From positions 1,736,001 to 1,800,000 of the forward strand of contig NZ_CP076128.1 in assembly GCF_018736065.1 (NCBI RefSeq): a stretch of 64,000 bases of DNA, written 5' to 3'. The stretch is from Flammeovirga kamogawensis (GTDB lineage: Bacteria; Bacteroidota; Bacteroidia; Cytophagales; Flammeovirgaceae). This document shows positions 26,189 through 35,098 of this stretch, in pieces (position 1 is the stretch's first letter; each line of letters begins with the position of its first letter). Both the position numbers and the translations under genes were made by a program. The notes under the pieces were generated by a model. The model did no database searches, was not told the origin of the DNA, and saw only the letters and a list, made by a program, of their open reading frames with translations.

Positions 26189-28228
26189 CTACTTCAATAA
26201 ACCCGCTCTTCTTAACAAAGCATCTACTTTTGGTTCTTGTCCTCTAAAGCGTTTATAAAGAACCATTGGGTCTTCAATCCCTCCTCTTGATAACACATTT
26301 TCTTTAAAACTGTTTGCTGTTTCTTTATCAAAAATGCCTTTTTCTTTAAAAAGTTCGAATGCGTCAGCATCTAACACCTCTGCCCACTTATAAGAATAAT
26401 AGCCCGCAGCATATCCTCCTTGGAAAATATGAGAAAATGCTACACTCATGTTCACTCCTTCTACTTTTGGTAATGCTTTTATTGATGTTGAAGACATTGC
26501 CATTTCTTCAAATTGAGAAACATCAGCTACTTTTCCGTCTGCTAATCTATGATAAGACATATCTAACAAACCAAAACTTACTTGTCTTAGTGTTTGATAA
26601 CCTTCTAAGAAAGTAGCTGCTGCTTTAATTTTATCAATCATCTCTTGAGGGATCGCCTCTCCTGTTTCGTAGTGTTTTGCAAACATATCTAATGTTTCTC
26701 TTTCAAAACACCAATTTTCTAACACTTGAGAAGGTAATTCTACAAAATCCCAAAATACAGACGTTCCCGTTAAGCTTTCGTAACGTCCTTCTGCCAACAT
26801 ACCGTGTAATGCATGGCCAAATTCATGAAATAGAGTTGTTACTTCATTAAAGGTTAATAACGAAGGTTTTGTTTCAGTTGGTTTTGTAAAATTACAAACA
26901 ATAGAGACGTGAGGACGTTGCTCTTTTCCATTAACAAAAGATTGGCCTCTAAACGACGTCATCCAAGCACCACCTCTTTTTTCTGCTCTAGGGAAGAAAT
27001 CTGCATAAAAAACAGATATATGACGACCATTTTCGTCCGTTACTTCATAAGTAACGACATCTTCATGATAGACTTCAATGTCTTCACGTTTTTTAAATGA
27101 TAAACCATATAATTTTTGAGCCACATCAAATACTCCCTGCAAAACATTTTCTAATTTAAAATAAGGTTTTAATGCCTCATCATCTATTGCAAAACGTTCT
27201 TTCTTCAATTTTTCTGACCAAAATCCCCAATCCCAACGTTCTACTTCTTCAGCACCTTGAGCTTTTGCATAAGCAATAACATCTTCTACTTCTTTTTCTG
27301 CAGCTGGGTGTGCTTTTGCTTGTAAATCATTCAAGAAATCAATCACTGCATCTGGAGAAGGTGCCATTCTTTTTTCTAAAACATAATCTGCATAAGAATC
27401 AAACCCTAAAATTTTAGCTTTATGATTTCTAAGTAAAACAATCTCTCTTACTGTTTCTTGATTATCATTTTCTCCACCATCAAAACACCTAGAACCAAAC
27501 GCTCTAAACATTTTTTCTCTTAACGCTCTATTTTCAGCGTAAGTCATAAATGGAATATAACTTGGATATTGAAGTGTAAACACCCATTTCCCTTCTTCTC
27601 CAACTTCTTTAGCTGTCATTGCCGCTGCTTCTTTTACAGCTTCAGGTAAACCAGCCAATTCATTTTCATCTTCAACAACCATCTGAAAAGCATTTGTTGC
27701 AGCTAAAACGTGCTCTCCAAATGTTAATGATAATGTTGATAATTTTAAATCTACTTCTCTTAGTTTATCTTTTTCTTCAGCAGATAATTCAGCTCCGTTT
27801 AAAGTAAAATCTTTATATGTTTTTTCTAATAATCGAGCATCTTCAACAGATAAATCTAAAACTTCTTTTTGCTTATAAATTGATTGAACTTTACTAAAAA
27901 TCTTATCATTTAATAAAATATCATTGGATAAAGCACTTAATTTTGGCGAAACTTGTTGGGCAATTTCTTGAATTTTCTCGTTAGTTTGAGCCGAATTCAA
28001 ATTAAAAAATATACCACTAACTTTCCCTAAAAGATCAGAACAATGCTCTAATGTTACAATTGTATTTTCAAAAGTTGGAAAGTCAATACTTTCTTCAATT
28101 TTCTTAATATTTTCATGTGCTTCCTCTATGGCTTTATCAAAAGCAGGAATAAAATGCTCTTCTTTAATTTCGCTAAAAGGGGCCGTTCCAAAAACACCTT
28201 TAAATGACTGTAATAATGGATTACTCAT
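26189..28228 (-). CDS. M3 family metallopeptidase (oligopeptidase A / peptidyl-dipeptidase Dcp-like)
   Basis: I start at the ATG at 28228 (679 residues, MSNPLLQSFKGVFGTAPF), which matches the family N-terminus; a further in-frame start at 28258 adds ten residues. It is a zinc metallopeptidase with HEFGH at about 468-472 inside TLFHEFGHALHGML, and the downstream glutamate region FWDFVELPSQVLENW. There is no signal peptide, so it is cytoplasmic, degrading short peptides including cleaved signal peptides. The C-terminal YAAGYYSYKWAEVLDADAF and DPMVLYKRFRGQEP segments are family-typical. Confidence 0.95.
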   Translation of the reverse strand: MSNPLLQSFKGVFGTAPFSEIKEEHFIPAFDKAIEEAHENIKKIEESIDFPTFENTIVTLEHCSDLLGKVSGIFFNLNSAQTNEKIQEIAQQVSPKLSALSNDILLNDKIFSKVQSIYKQKEVLDLSVEDARLLEKTYKDFTLNGAELSAEEKDKLREVDLKLSTLSLTFGEHVLAATNAFQMVVEDENELAGLPEAVKEAAAMTAKEVGEEGKWVFTLQYPSYIPFMTYAENRALREKMFRAFGSRCFDGGENDNQETVREIVLLRNHKAKILGFDSYADYVLEKRMAPSPDAVIDFLNDLQAKAHPAAEKEVEDVIAYAKAQGAEEVERWDWGFWSEKLKKERFAIDDEALKPYFKLENVLQGVFDVAQKLYGLSFKKREDIEVYHEDVVTYEVTDENGRHISVFYADFFPRAEKRGGAWMTSFRGQSFVNGKEQRPHVSIVCNFTKPTETKPSLLTFNEVTTLFHEFGHALHGMLAEGRYESLTGTSVFWDFVELPSQVLENWCFERETLDMFAKHYETGEAIPQEMIDKIKAAATFLEGYQTLRQVSFGLLDMSYHRLADGKVADVSQFEEMAMSSTSIKALPKVEGVNMSVAFSHIFQGGYAAGYYSYKWAEVLDADAFELFKEKGIFDKETANSFKENVLSRGGIEDPMVLYKRFRGQEPKVDALLRRAGLLK

Positions 28229-28255
28229 CTTTATTTTATTTGTTTTATTAGTTAT

Positions 28256-28293
28256 CAAAAAGATAGCCTTTAACTTTTTAAGCTAAAGGCTAT
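28256..28293 (-). terminator. Terminator after yqgE
   Basis: A perfect 10-bp stem ATAGCCTTTA/TAAAGGCTAT (28263-28272 with 28284-28293) is followed on the minus strand by CTTTTTGAT. It lies between yqgE and the M3 peptidase gene. Confidence 0.8.
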
Positions 28294-28321
28294 ACAATAT
28301 CGTTGTATCAATAATAAAAAT

Positions 28322-28894
28322 CTAATTCAAACGTAAATTCTTTGCAGCATTGGCAAATACTTTATACTTCCCACCCATCTCCTGGAGGGTTTCTTTCCAT
28401 AAATCGTCTGCTGGTTGTTCTAAAATTCCTTTTAATCTTGCATTAGAAACTACCCAAGAATTTTCTTTAAGTTCTGTTCTCAATTGATGATCAGTCCAAC
28501 CTGCATAGCCCATAAAAAACCTGCAGTTTGTATCTGTTAATTTACCTTGAGCATTTAAAGCTTGAATTTCTTCATAATTACCACCCCAATAAAGTCCATC
28601 TTTTAACGGAACCGTATTTGTGATATCTTTAAATTTATGAATATAATGAAGTGTATCTTGTTCTACAGGACCACCTACATAAATTGGACTATCTATTGAA
28701 AGTCGGCTTTCGACTTCTTCTATCGTAACCATTGATGGCTTATTAATAATAAGGCCAAAGGAACCCTTTTCCTCATCGTGTTGACACATGAGAATGACTG
28801 CACGACCAAAATGCTGATCTTTTAAGAATGGTTCGGAGAGTAATAAATCTCCACTTTCGATAGGACGTTGTCCAAAATTGATACTGAAATCCAT
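28322..28894 (-). CDS. YqgE/AlgH family protein
   Basis: The 190-residue protein matches the YqgE/AlgH (DUF179) family along its length. Landmarks are GDLLLSEPFLKDQHFGRAVILMCQH (about 16-40), GSFGLIINKPS (about 46-56), the IYVGGPVEQDTLHYIH segment, and FFMGYAGWTDHQLRTELKENSWV. The molecular function of the family is poorly defined. It is alone, divergent from pcrA. Confidence 0.93.
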   Translation of the reverse strand: MDFSINFGQRPIESGDLLLSEPFLKDQHFGRAVILMCQHDEEKGSFGLIINKPSMVTIEEVESRLSIDSPIYVGGPVEQDTLHYIHKFKDITNTVPLKDGLYWGGNYEEIQALNAQGKLTDTNCRFFMGYAGWTDHQLRTELKENSWVVSNARLKGILEQPADDLWKETLQEMGGKYKVFANAAKNLRLN

Positions 28895-29197
28895 AACAAA
28901 ATCGTTTTCTAACTCAACATCGTTACTTTGATAAATAATTAAACTGATTTTCTTTTAAGAAATTTTAATAACCTTAATTTCAAAATATCATTGTGAAAAG
29001 CAAAAATATTTGACGAAAAATTAGAAATGTACTATCATTTTCTATCAAAAAACCAACTATTATCATTTTTAGAAGTTATAACTGTCTACTGTTGGAAAAT
29101 GTTTGCGTAACTTTTTAACGAAAAATGCCAAATTGTATAAAAAAGTAACAAACTGATTGTAAATTGGCATCTCATAATTGGAGAGATATAAGAGAAG
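28895..29197 (+). other. Divergent intergenic region yqgE-pcrA
   Basis: This 303-bp AT-rich gap must hold promoters for both genes. The only structure seen is an imperfect 9-bp inverted repeat, TGCCAAATT at 29126-29134 and AAATTGGCA at 29161-29169, 28 bp before the pcrA start. No clear TAnnTTTG box. Confidence 0.4.
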
Positions 29198-31438
29198 ATG
29201 GATTATTTAGAAGGATTAAACCCACCTCAGCGTGAAGCTGTAGTAAATATGGAAGGCCCTATGATGATTATTGCAGGTGCCGGCTCTGGAAAAACAAGAG
29301 TTTTAACATATAAAATTGCTCACCTGATAGCAAATGGTATCGAACCATTTCAAATATTATCACTCACATTTACAAATAAAGCTTCTAGAGAAATGAAGGA
29401 GCGTATTGTTGATGCTGTAGGTGATGAGGCTAAAAACCTATGGATGGGTACTTTCCACTCTGTTTTTGCTAAAATTCTACGCTTCGAAGCTGATAAATTA
29501 GGGTATCAATCCAATTTCACAATTTATGATTCAGAAGATGCCAAATCCGTTATTAAAGGTGTGGTGAAAGATTATAAATTAGATGATAAACTATACAAAC
29601 CCAATGTGGTGCTAAGTAGAATTTCATCAGCAAAAAACAACCTGATTTCGTGGCGTTCTTATGAAGCCAATAATGATATGCGCCTTGAAGATGAAGCACA
29701 AGGTCGTCCAAAAATATTTGAAATATATAAGGAATATGCAATTCGTTGCTTTAGAGCAAATGCAATGGATTTTGATGACCTTCTTTTCAATACAAATGTA
29801 CTTTTCCATCAGCACTTAGATGTTCTGAACAAATATCAGCATAAATTTAAGTTTGTAATGATTGATGAGTTTCAGGATACCAATATCTCCCAATATTATA
29901 TCACTCGTAAACTAGCAGCCAAAAATAGAAACATTTGTGTTGTTGGTGATGATGCCCAATCAATTTATGCATTTAGAGGTGCTAATATTCAGAATATCTT
30001 AAATTTTGAGAAAGATTATCCAGAATTAAAAGTCATTAAACTCGAGCAAAATTACCGTTCTACTCAAACAATTGTAGAAGCTGCGAACTCGGTAATTAAG
30101 CACAATAAAAATCAACTTGAAAAAAGTACTTTTACTCAAAATGGAATTGGTGACAGAATAGAAGTTATTCGTTCAGGATCTGATTTAGACGAAGCAAAGG
30201 CTGTTGCACAAAGTATTCAAACAGCAATTATGAGGGATCGTATTCACCCTCAAGATATTGCTATTTTATACCGTACCAATTCGCAATCTAGAGCACTCGA
30301 AGAAGCCCTAGTTAAGTTATCTATTAAAGCACAAATATTTGGTGGACTATCCTTCTACCAGAGAAAAGAAATTAAGGACATGGTTGCTTACCTAAAGTTT
30401 GTAACTAACCCTAAAGACGAAGAAGCTTTTAAACGTGTTATCAATTACCCGAAAAGAGGAATTGGACCAACAACTGTAAACAATTTATTTGTAAAAGCAG
30501 CTGAAAATAAATTGGGTATTTGGGATGTTGTATCTAACATCAGACGCTTTTTTGGTGGTAGAATAGCAACTCAAGTAGAAAACTTTGCCAACATGATCAA
30601 GGTTTTCCAAATGCAAGCAGAGCAAAAAAATGCTTTTGAGGTAGCTTCATTTATTGCCAAAGGTTCTGGTATACTACGTGAGTTATATGAAGATAAAACT
30701 CCAGAAGGAAAAAATAGATACGACAACCTTCAAGAACTTCTTAATGGTATTCAAGGTTTCTCAGATGATCCCTCAAAAGAAGACAAAAGCTTGGTGACTT
30801 ATTTAGAGGAGATTTCATTAATTACATCTTCAGAAAAAGAAGATATGAGTGATGCAATTACACTTATGACGATCCATATGTCAAAGGGTCTTGAATTTGA
30901 TTACTGTTACATTGTTGGTATGGAAGAGAATCTATTTCCTTCTCAGATGATGTTAGAAACTAGAGAAGATTTAGAAGAAGAAAGAAGATTATTTTATGTA
31001 GCAATTACACGTGCTAAAGTAAAAGTATTCTTAACATATGCATTACAGCGTTATAGATTTGGAAAGCAAATATCTTGCGAACCAAGTAGATTTATTGATG
31101 AAATTGCTCCTCAATATATCAGCATGAAAAGAAATTCTATTAGTGATGATCTTGGTCCTGGAAACACGCCTGGTTTTTCTAATTACCGTTCTTTGCGTCA
31201 AGCTCCTTCTAATTTTATAAAAAAAGCAGTAAAGCCAAAAGACGACAGACCTTTTGTACCATCAAAAGCAGATGATTTATCTGTTGGACTCACGGTTAGA
31301 CACATGAAATTTGGCGATGGAAAAGTTGTCAAAATTTCTGAAGAGGGATTAGATAAAAGAGCCGATATTCAATTTGAAGAGGTAGGTAAAAAAACATTAA
31401 TATTAACTTTTGCTAAATTGATGATCATTGAAGATTAA
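29198..31438 (+). CDS. pcrA: UvrD/PcrA-type superfamily 1 DNA helicase
   Basis: The 746-residue ATP-dependent 3'-5' helicase has a Q-motif and Walker A at the start (LNPPQREAVVNMEGP, then GAGSGKT at 27-33), motif Ia LTFTNKASREMKER, motif II IDEFQDTN (about 221-228), motif III VVGDDAQSIYAFRGA, motif IV LEQNYRS, motif V VTLMTIHMSKGLEFDYCY-like and motif VI VAITRAK. The C-terminal KFGDGKVVKISEEG stretch matches the PcrA/UvrD RNA-polymerase-binding tail. It acts in nucleotide excision and mismatch repair and in clearing conflicts. Monocistronic with a strong terminator. Confidence 0.96.
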   Translation: MDYLEGLNPPQREAVVNMEGPMMIIAGAGSGKTRVLTYKIAHLIANGIEPFQILSLTFTNKASREMKERIVDAVGDEAKNLWMGTFHSVFAKILRFEADKLGYQSNFTIYDSEDAKSVIKGVVKDYKLDDKLYKPNVVLSRISSAKNNLISWRSYEANNDMRLEDEAQGRPKIFEIYKEYAIRCFRANAMDFDDLLFNTNVLFHQHLDVLNKYQHKFKFVMIDEFQDTNISQYYITRKLAAKNRNICVVGDDAQSIYAFRGANIQNILNFEKDYPELKVIKLEQNYRSTQTIVEAANSVIKHNKNQLEKSTFTQNGIGDRIEVIRSGSDLDEAKAVAQSIQTAIMRDRIHPQDIAILYRTNSQSRALEEALVKLSIKAQIFGGLSFYQRKEIKDMVAYLKFVTNPKDEEAFKRVINYPKRGIGPTTVNNLFVKAAENKLGIWDVVSNIRRFFGGRIATQVENFANMIKVFQMQAEQKNAFEVASFIAKGSGILRELYEDKTPEGKNRYDNLQELLNGIQGFSDDPSKEDKSLVTYLEEISLITSSEKEDMSDAITLMTIHMSKGLEFDYCYIVGMEENLFPSQMMLETREDLEEERRLFYVAITRAKVKVFLTYALQRYRFGKQISCEPSRFIDEIAPQYISMKRNSISDDLGPGNTPGFSNYRSLRQAPSNFIKKAVKPKDDRPFVPSKADDLSVGLTVRHMKFGDGKVVKISEEGLDKRADIQFEEVGKKTLILTFAKLMIIED

Positions 31439-31475
31439 CCATCTTTATAGTTAAGATATATATTGTACTATTTAT

Positions 31476-31509
31476 AAAAAGAGACGTTATATTTTTAACG
31501 TCTCTTTTT
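31476..31509 (+). terminator. Terminator of pcrA
   Basis: AAAAAGAGACGTTA pairs perfectly with TAACGTCTCTTTTT around a short T-rich loop. The T tract completes a canonical terminator 37 bp after the stop. Confidence 0.92.
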
Positions 31510-31552
31510 GTTTGTAACTTCACTTAAAAGAGACACATCATACAATTGTAAT

Positions 31553-32659
31553 ATGAAAACATATTTACTAAGTATTCTAACATACCTACTACTCGGTACT
31601 GCTTGTTTTGCACAAGAAGACATTACCGCTCCTCCTTATTTTTTAGAATTTATGGAGAAGAACCCAAAAAAATTTCACTTAACATATTATGATAATCTCG
31701 GAAGGTTAATCAAATGGCAAGACAATGAGCTTTCTTCGGTTGGAGGAATGGTGTATTGGTTGTATGCTTTAGAATATGTAAGACAGATTGAAAACGGCAA
31801 TTTTTCTCCAACAGAAAGGGTTCCTTTAAAAGAAATATCAAAGTTTGATGCCAATAGTAACAAGATGACAATTTGGTCAGACTACTTAAATCAGACAAGA
31901 AGATTATTGAATAATAAGGTTAGAATGAGAGAAATTGTAAGCGGTTTACTCACGTTTACTAACGATGCCAACGGAGATTATTTAATGACTCGTTTAGGTG
32001 TAGATTCTCTATCTTCTGCTGTTCAAACTTTTAAAATGTATAATACAACAGCACTATTCCCTATTTCTTCTGCAATAATTTATGCACATAATCCATTTCA
32101 GGAAGATGAAACTACTTTTATAAATAGAGTGAATAACGAAAATCTTAATGAGTTTAGGGCACATACATTTTCTATGTACGATACTTTAATTAATGATCAC
32201 TCCGGATTAGTTAAAAGTAGTTTTAGGTTTCGCTCTGATAAACATAAAAAATACGCAACATTATTAACAGATAGACTACCAATGGGTATTGTTTCCGATT
32301 ATAATTTATTACTTCAGAAAATAAACGAAAGAACTATTTTTGAAGGAAACATGGCTACAGAATGGGAAAAAGCTGTAGAGGCTCCTTTAATGACTTCTAA
32401 AATAATTCAGGAACATTACAAACACTGTGGTCGTTTAGTCTACTCTACTGTAAATTCTGTATCAATTACATTGTATGGTACTTTTAAAGATGGTAGAAGA
32501 GTACAAATGTCGGCTACTTTTGATAACCTTACTGAGACAGAACATATCGACCTTGCACTTTCTATAAACGATTTTGGGTTCTCTATGCTCGAAAACAAAG
32601 AGTACATGGAACAGGTTAAACGTAAAATCGATTTAATCAAAATGAAGGAAAAAAAATAA
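31553..32659 (+). CDS. Exported beta-lactamase-fold (serine hydrolase-like) protein with degenerate active site
   Basis: I start at the ATG at 31553 (368 residues), giving a clean signal peptide MKTYLLSILTYLLLGTACFAQ. The mature part resembles class A beta-lactamase-like serine hydrolases: the helix LSSVGGMVYWLYALEYVRQIENGNFSPTERVPL lines up with the family's catalytic SxxK helix and the KLYVLYALAEQV pattern that follows it. LLTFTNDANGDYLMTRLG sits where SDN would be. The SxxK lysine is missing and SDN reads TND, so normal catalysis is unlikely. It heads an apparent operon with the YpdA-like gene (7 bp gap) and an SDR. Fold call by pattern only. Confidence 0.6.
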   Translation: MKTYLLSILTYLLLGTACFAQEDITAPPYFLEFMEKNPKKFHLTYYDNLGRLIKWQDNELSSVGGMVYWLYALEYVRQIENGNFSPTERVPLKEISKFDANSNKMTIWSDYLNQTRRLLNNKVRMREIVSGLLTFTNDANGDYLMTRLGVDSLSSAVQTFKMYNTTALFPISSAIIYAHNPFQEDETTFINRVNNENLNEFRAHTFSMYDTLINDHSGLVKSSFRFRSDKHKKYATLLTDRLPMGIVSDYNLLLQKINERTIFEGNMATEWEKAVEAPLMTSKIIQEHYKHCGRLVYSTVNSVSITLYGTFKDGRRVQMSATFDNLTETEHIDLALSINDFGFSMLENKEYMEQVKRKIDLIKMKEKK

Positions 32660-32666
32660 TTGAATA

Positions 32667-33668
32667 ATGTCAACAATCTATGATACATTAATTATCGGAG
32701 GCGGACCTATTGGTTTAGCTTGTGGTATAGAAGCTAAGAAAAAAGGGTTATCCCATATTATTTTAGAAAAAGGATGCCTTGTTAATTCTTTATTTAATTA
32801 TCCTGTTAATATGACTTTTTTCTCCACTTCAGAGAAATTAGAAATTGGAGGAGCTCCTTTTGTATCTAACAATCATAGACCAATAAGAAGAGAAGCTTTA
32901 GAATATTATAGACGAGTACAAACTACTTGGAATCTTAATGTTCACCTTTTTGAAGAAGTTATTAATGTTCAAAAAGAAAACAATAACGATGCATTATTTA
33001 CAATTTCGACCTCAAAGGGTTCTTATCTTGCTAAAACTATAGTTGTTGCCACTGGCTTTTATGATATTCCAAACTTAATGAATATCCCAGGTGAAGAACT
33101 ACAAAAGGTAAAGCATTATTACGATGATCCTCACCTATACGCCTTTACAGATGTTACTGTAATTGGAGGTGCAAATTCTGCAATTGATGCTGCACTTGAA
33201 ACCTATAGAAAAGGTGCAAATGTAACATTAGTTATTAAAGATGCTGAAATAAGCGACAGAGTAAAATATTGGGTGAAGCCAGATATTGAAAATAGAATTA
33301 AGGAAGGAAGTATTAAGTGCTACTTCCAAAGTCGTGTTACTGATATCACTGCAAAAACAGTAACTATTCAATCTATCCAAAATGACGATGAGGTTGTTAT
33401 ATCAAATGATTTTGTTTTAGCCATGACAGGGTATCAACCTAACTTTAAATTCCTGTCAAAAATTGGTATTCAATTATCTGATGATGCGTTAAAAAAACCA
33501 TTTTATAATGACGAAACGCATGAGAGCAATATTGAAAACCTTTATCTGGCAGGCGTTGTATGCGGTGGCATGAAAACAAACTCTTGGTTTATTGAAAACT
33601 CAAGGGTTCATGCTGAAATGATTTATCAAAATATTGAAGAAAAATTAAAAAATAAAACGGCAATTTAA
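32667..33668 (+). CDS. ypdA: YpdA family FAD/NAD(P)-dependent oxidoreductase (putative bacillithiol disulfide reductase)
   Basis: The 333-residue flavoprotein has an N-terminal FAD motif IIGGGPIGLACGIEA (9-23) and a second nucleotide-binding motif in VTVIGGANSAIDAALE (about 166-181). YpdA-like features are NYPVNMTFFSTSEKLEIGG and the IENLYLAGVVCGGMKTNSWFIENSR end. In Firmicutes YpdA recycles oxidised bacillithiol. There is no thioredoxin-reductase CxxC. It lies between a degenerate beta-lactamase-like gene and an SDR whose ATG follows its stop immediately. Confidence 0.85.
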   Translation: MSTIYDTLIIGGGPIGLACGIEAKKKGLSHIILEKGCLVNSLFNYPVNMTFFSTSEKLEIGGAPFVSNNHRPIRREALEYYRRVQTTWNLNVHLFEEVINVQKENNNDALFTISTSKGSYLAKTIVVATGFYDIPNLMNIPGEELQKVKHYYDDPHLYAFTDVTVIGGANSAIDAALETYRKGANVTLVIKDAEISDRVKYWVKPDIENRIKEGSIKCYFQSRVTDITAKTVTIQSIQNDDEVVISNDFVLAMTGYQPNFKFLSKIGIQLSDDALKKPFYNDETHESNIENLYLAGVVCGGMKTNSWFIENSRVHAEMIYQNIEEKLKNKTAI

Positions 33669-34376
33669 ATGAGTAATATATTTATTTCAGGTACAAGCAG
33701 GGGACTCGGTTATGGGTTTGCAGAATACTTTTTAGATAAAAGTGATGATGTTTATGGAATTAGTCGTTCTTCAAATGACGTGTTAAATGCTTTTGATAAG
33801 TTTCATTACAACGAAGTTGACCTTACTAAATTAGCTGAAATTGAAAGTAAAGTTACCGCTGCTTTAGAAGGTGTAACCAAAATTCAATTAGTGATACTAA
33901 ACGCTGGTGTACTCGGTAAAATAGAAAGTATGGAAGATGCTTCTATAGAAGAAATGAATGAGGTATTAAATGTAAATCTTTGGGCCAATAAATTAATACT
34001 TGATGCCATTTTTAAGCAAGGCATTAAAGTAAATCAAGTAATTGCTATTTCTTCGGGAGCATCAATAAATGGAAACAAAGGCTGGTCGGGCTATTCTATT
34101 TCCAAAGCTGCTTTAAACATGATGGTAAAGTTGTATGCAGTAGAGCAAACAAAAACACACTTTACAGCATTAGCTCCTGGCCTTATAGACACCACAATGC
34201 AAGATTACCTATGTAATGTAAATAGTGCTGAGTTTCCTAGCGTTGGTAGGTTAAAAGACGCAAGAGGAACAGATGCAATGCCTAAGCCTTTAGAAGCCGC
34301 AAAACATATTGCCGATATTTTCCCTGCATTACTTTTAATGCCATCAGGAAACTACCAAGACGTTAGAAAACTATAG
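33669..34376 (+). CDS. Short-chain dehydrogenase/reductase (SDR) family oxidoreductase
   Basis: The 235-residue SDR has the cofactor motif ISGTSRGLGYGFAEYF (6-21; TGxxxGxG pattern), LNAGVLG (about 78-84) and the catalytic YSISK (Y-x3-K in GWSGYSISKAALNM, about 140-153), with SSGAS giving the catalytic serine. Substrate unknown. It is likely NADP(H)-using because of the Arg after the first glycines. The start abuts the YpdA stop (zero gap), so the two are translationally linked. Confidence 0.9.
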   Translation: MSNIFISGTSRGLGYGFAEYFLDKSDDVYGISRSSNDVLNAFDKFHYNEVDLTKLAEIESKVTAALEGVTKIQLVILNAGVLGKIESMEDASIEEMNEVLNVNLWANKLILDAIFKQGIKVNQVIAISSGASINGNKGWSGYSISKAALNMMVKLYAVEQTKTHFTALAPGLIDTTMQDYLCNVNSAEFPSVGRLKDARGTDAMPKPLEAAKHIADIFPALLLMPSGNYQDVRKL

Positions 34377-34385
34377 ACATAAAAA

Positions 34386-34412
34386 AAAGGCACGTAAAAC
34401 ATGCCTTCTTTT
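34386..34412. terminator. Bidirectional terminator between the SDR gene and tRNA-Gly
   Basis: AAGGCA/TGCCTT arms with a 9-base loop are flanked by eight A on one side and TTCTTTTT on the other. It serves the plus-strand operon and the minus-strand tRNA. Confidence 0.75.
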
Positions 34413-34445
34413 TCGCTATTTCTCATTGCTACTTTCTACTATGAG

Positions 34446-34518
34446 AGCGAAAAACGGGGTTCGAACCCGCGACCTCAACCTTGGCAAGGTTGCGCTCTAC
34501 CAGCTGAGCTATTTTCGC
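34446..34518 (-). tRNA. tRNA-Gly (anticodon GCC)
   Basis: On the minus strand a complete cloverleaf is seen: acceptor GCGAAAA/TTTTCGC, D arm GCTC-AGCTGGTA-GAGC, anticodon stem CAACC/GGTTG with loop TTGCCAA (anticodon GCC), and T arm CGGGG-TTCGAAC-style loop GGTTCGAACCCC. The discriminator is U73, as in glycine tRNAs. CCA is not encoded. Confidence 0.95.
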
Positions 34519-35098
34519 TTATAAACAACATCTAAATCATTACATAACCTCGATGTCATTACAATAATACAAACTACATATTCGTAATTCTAGTATTTTC
34601 AATTGATGAATTGCTAACAAATTTAAATTCGAGTAAAAAAACAACTCAAATCACTAAAAAACAATGCATTACAACCTTTTTTAAGGAATGTGAAAAATGT
34701 TTAATATTTGTAATAAATAGTAAACAAATGCAACTCATAACATATACCATAAAAACAGTTAAGTGATTTTTTAGAATGAATGAAAATTTATCAAAAAATT
34801 CCACAAAAATTTTCATATTTTTTTAAGTAATCAGTGTTGTGAGAACAAAATAATTACTTTTAAAATAAGATATGTTAAAAGCTAAATAAACTGTAAAACA
34901 TTCGTTTTATTTGCAACAAGTTGATTTATGAATCACTTACTTTAAAAAGGCTATCTCCTACTATGAAAATATCGAAAAATAATTTTATTTAAAATCAACC
35001 TTTTTATAAAATAAAGGATCTTGTATCAAGGAGAATAAGTTGTAATTTAGAAGCCGAGTAGAGAAATCAACTATATCTATAGATATAAAGAATATAAT
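34519..35098 (+). other. AT-rich intergenic region before the two-component genes
   Basis: This 580-bp gap has no convincing ORF. It must contain the tRNA promoter (minus strand) and the kinase promoter (plus strand); neither shows a clear TAnnTTTG. A perfect 16-bp palindrome TATATCTATAGATATA lies at 35072-35087, 11 bp before the kinase ATG. Otherwise nothing seen. Confidence 0.5.

Noticed and set aside
29126-29169. LexA-type SOS box upstream of pcrA
   Set aside because: The TGCCAAATT/AAATTGGCA arms are imperfect with a 26-base gap and do not match a known LexA site.
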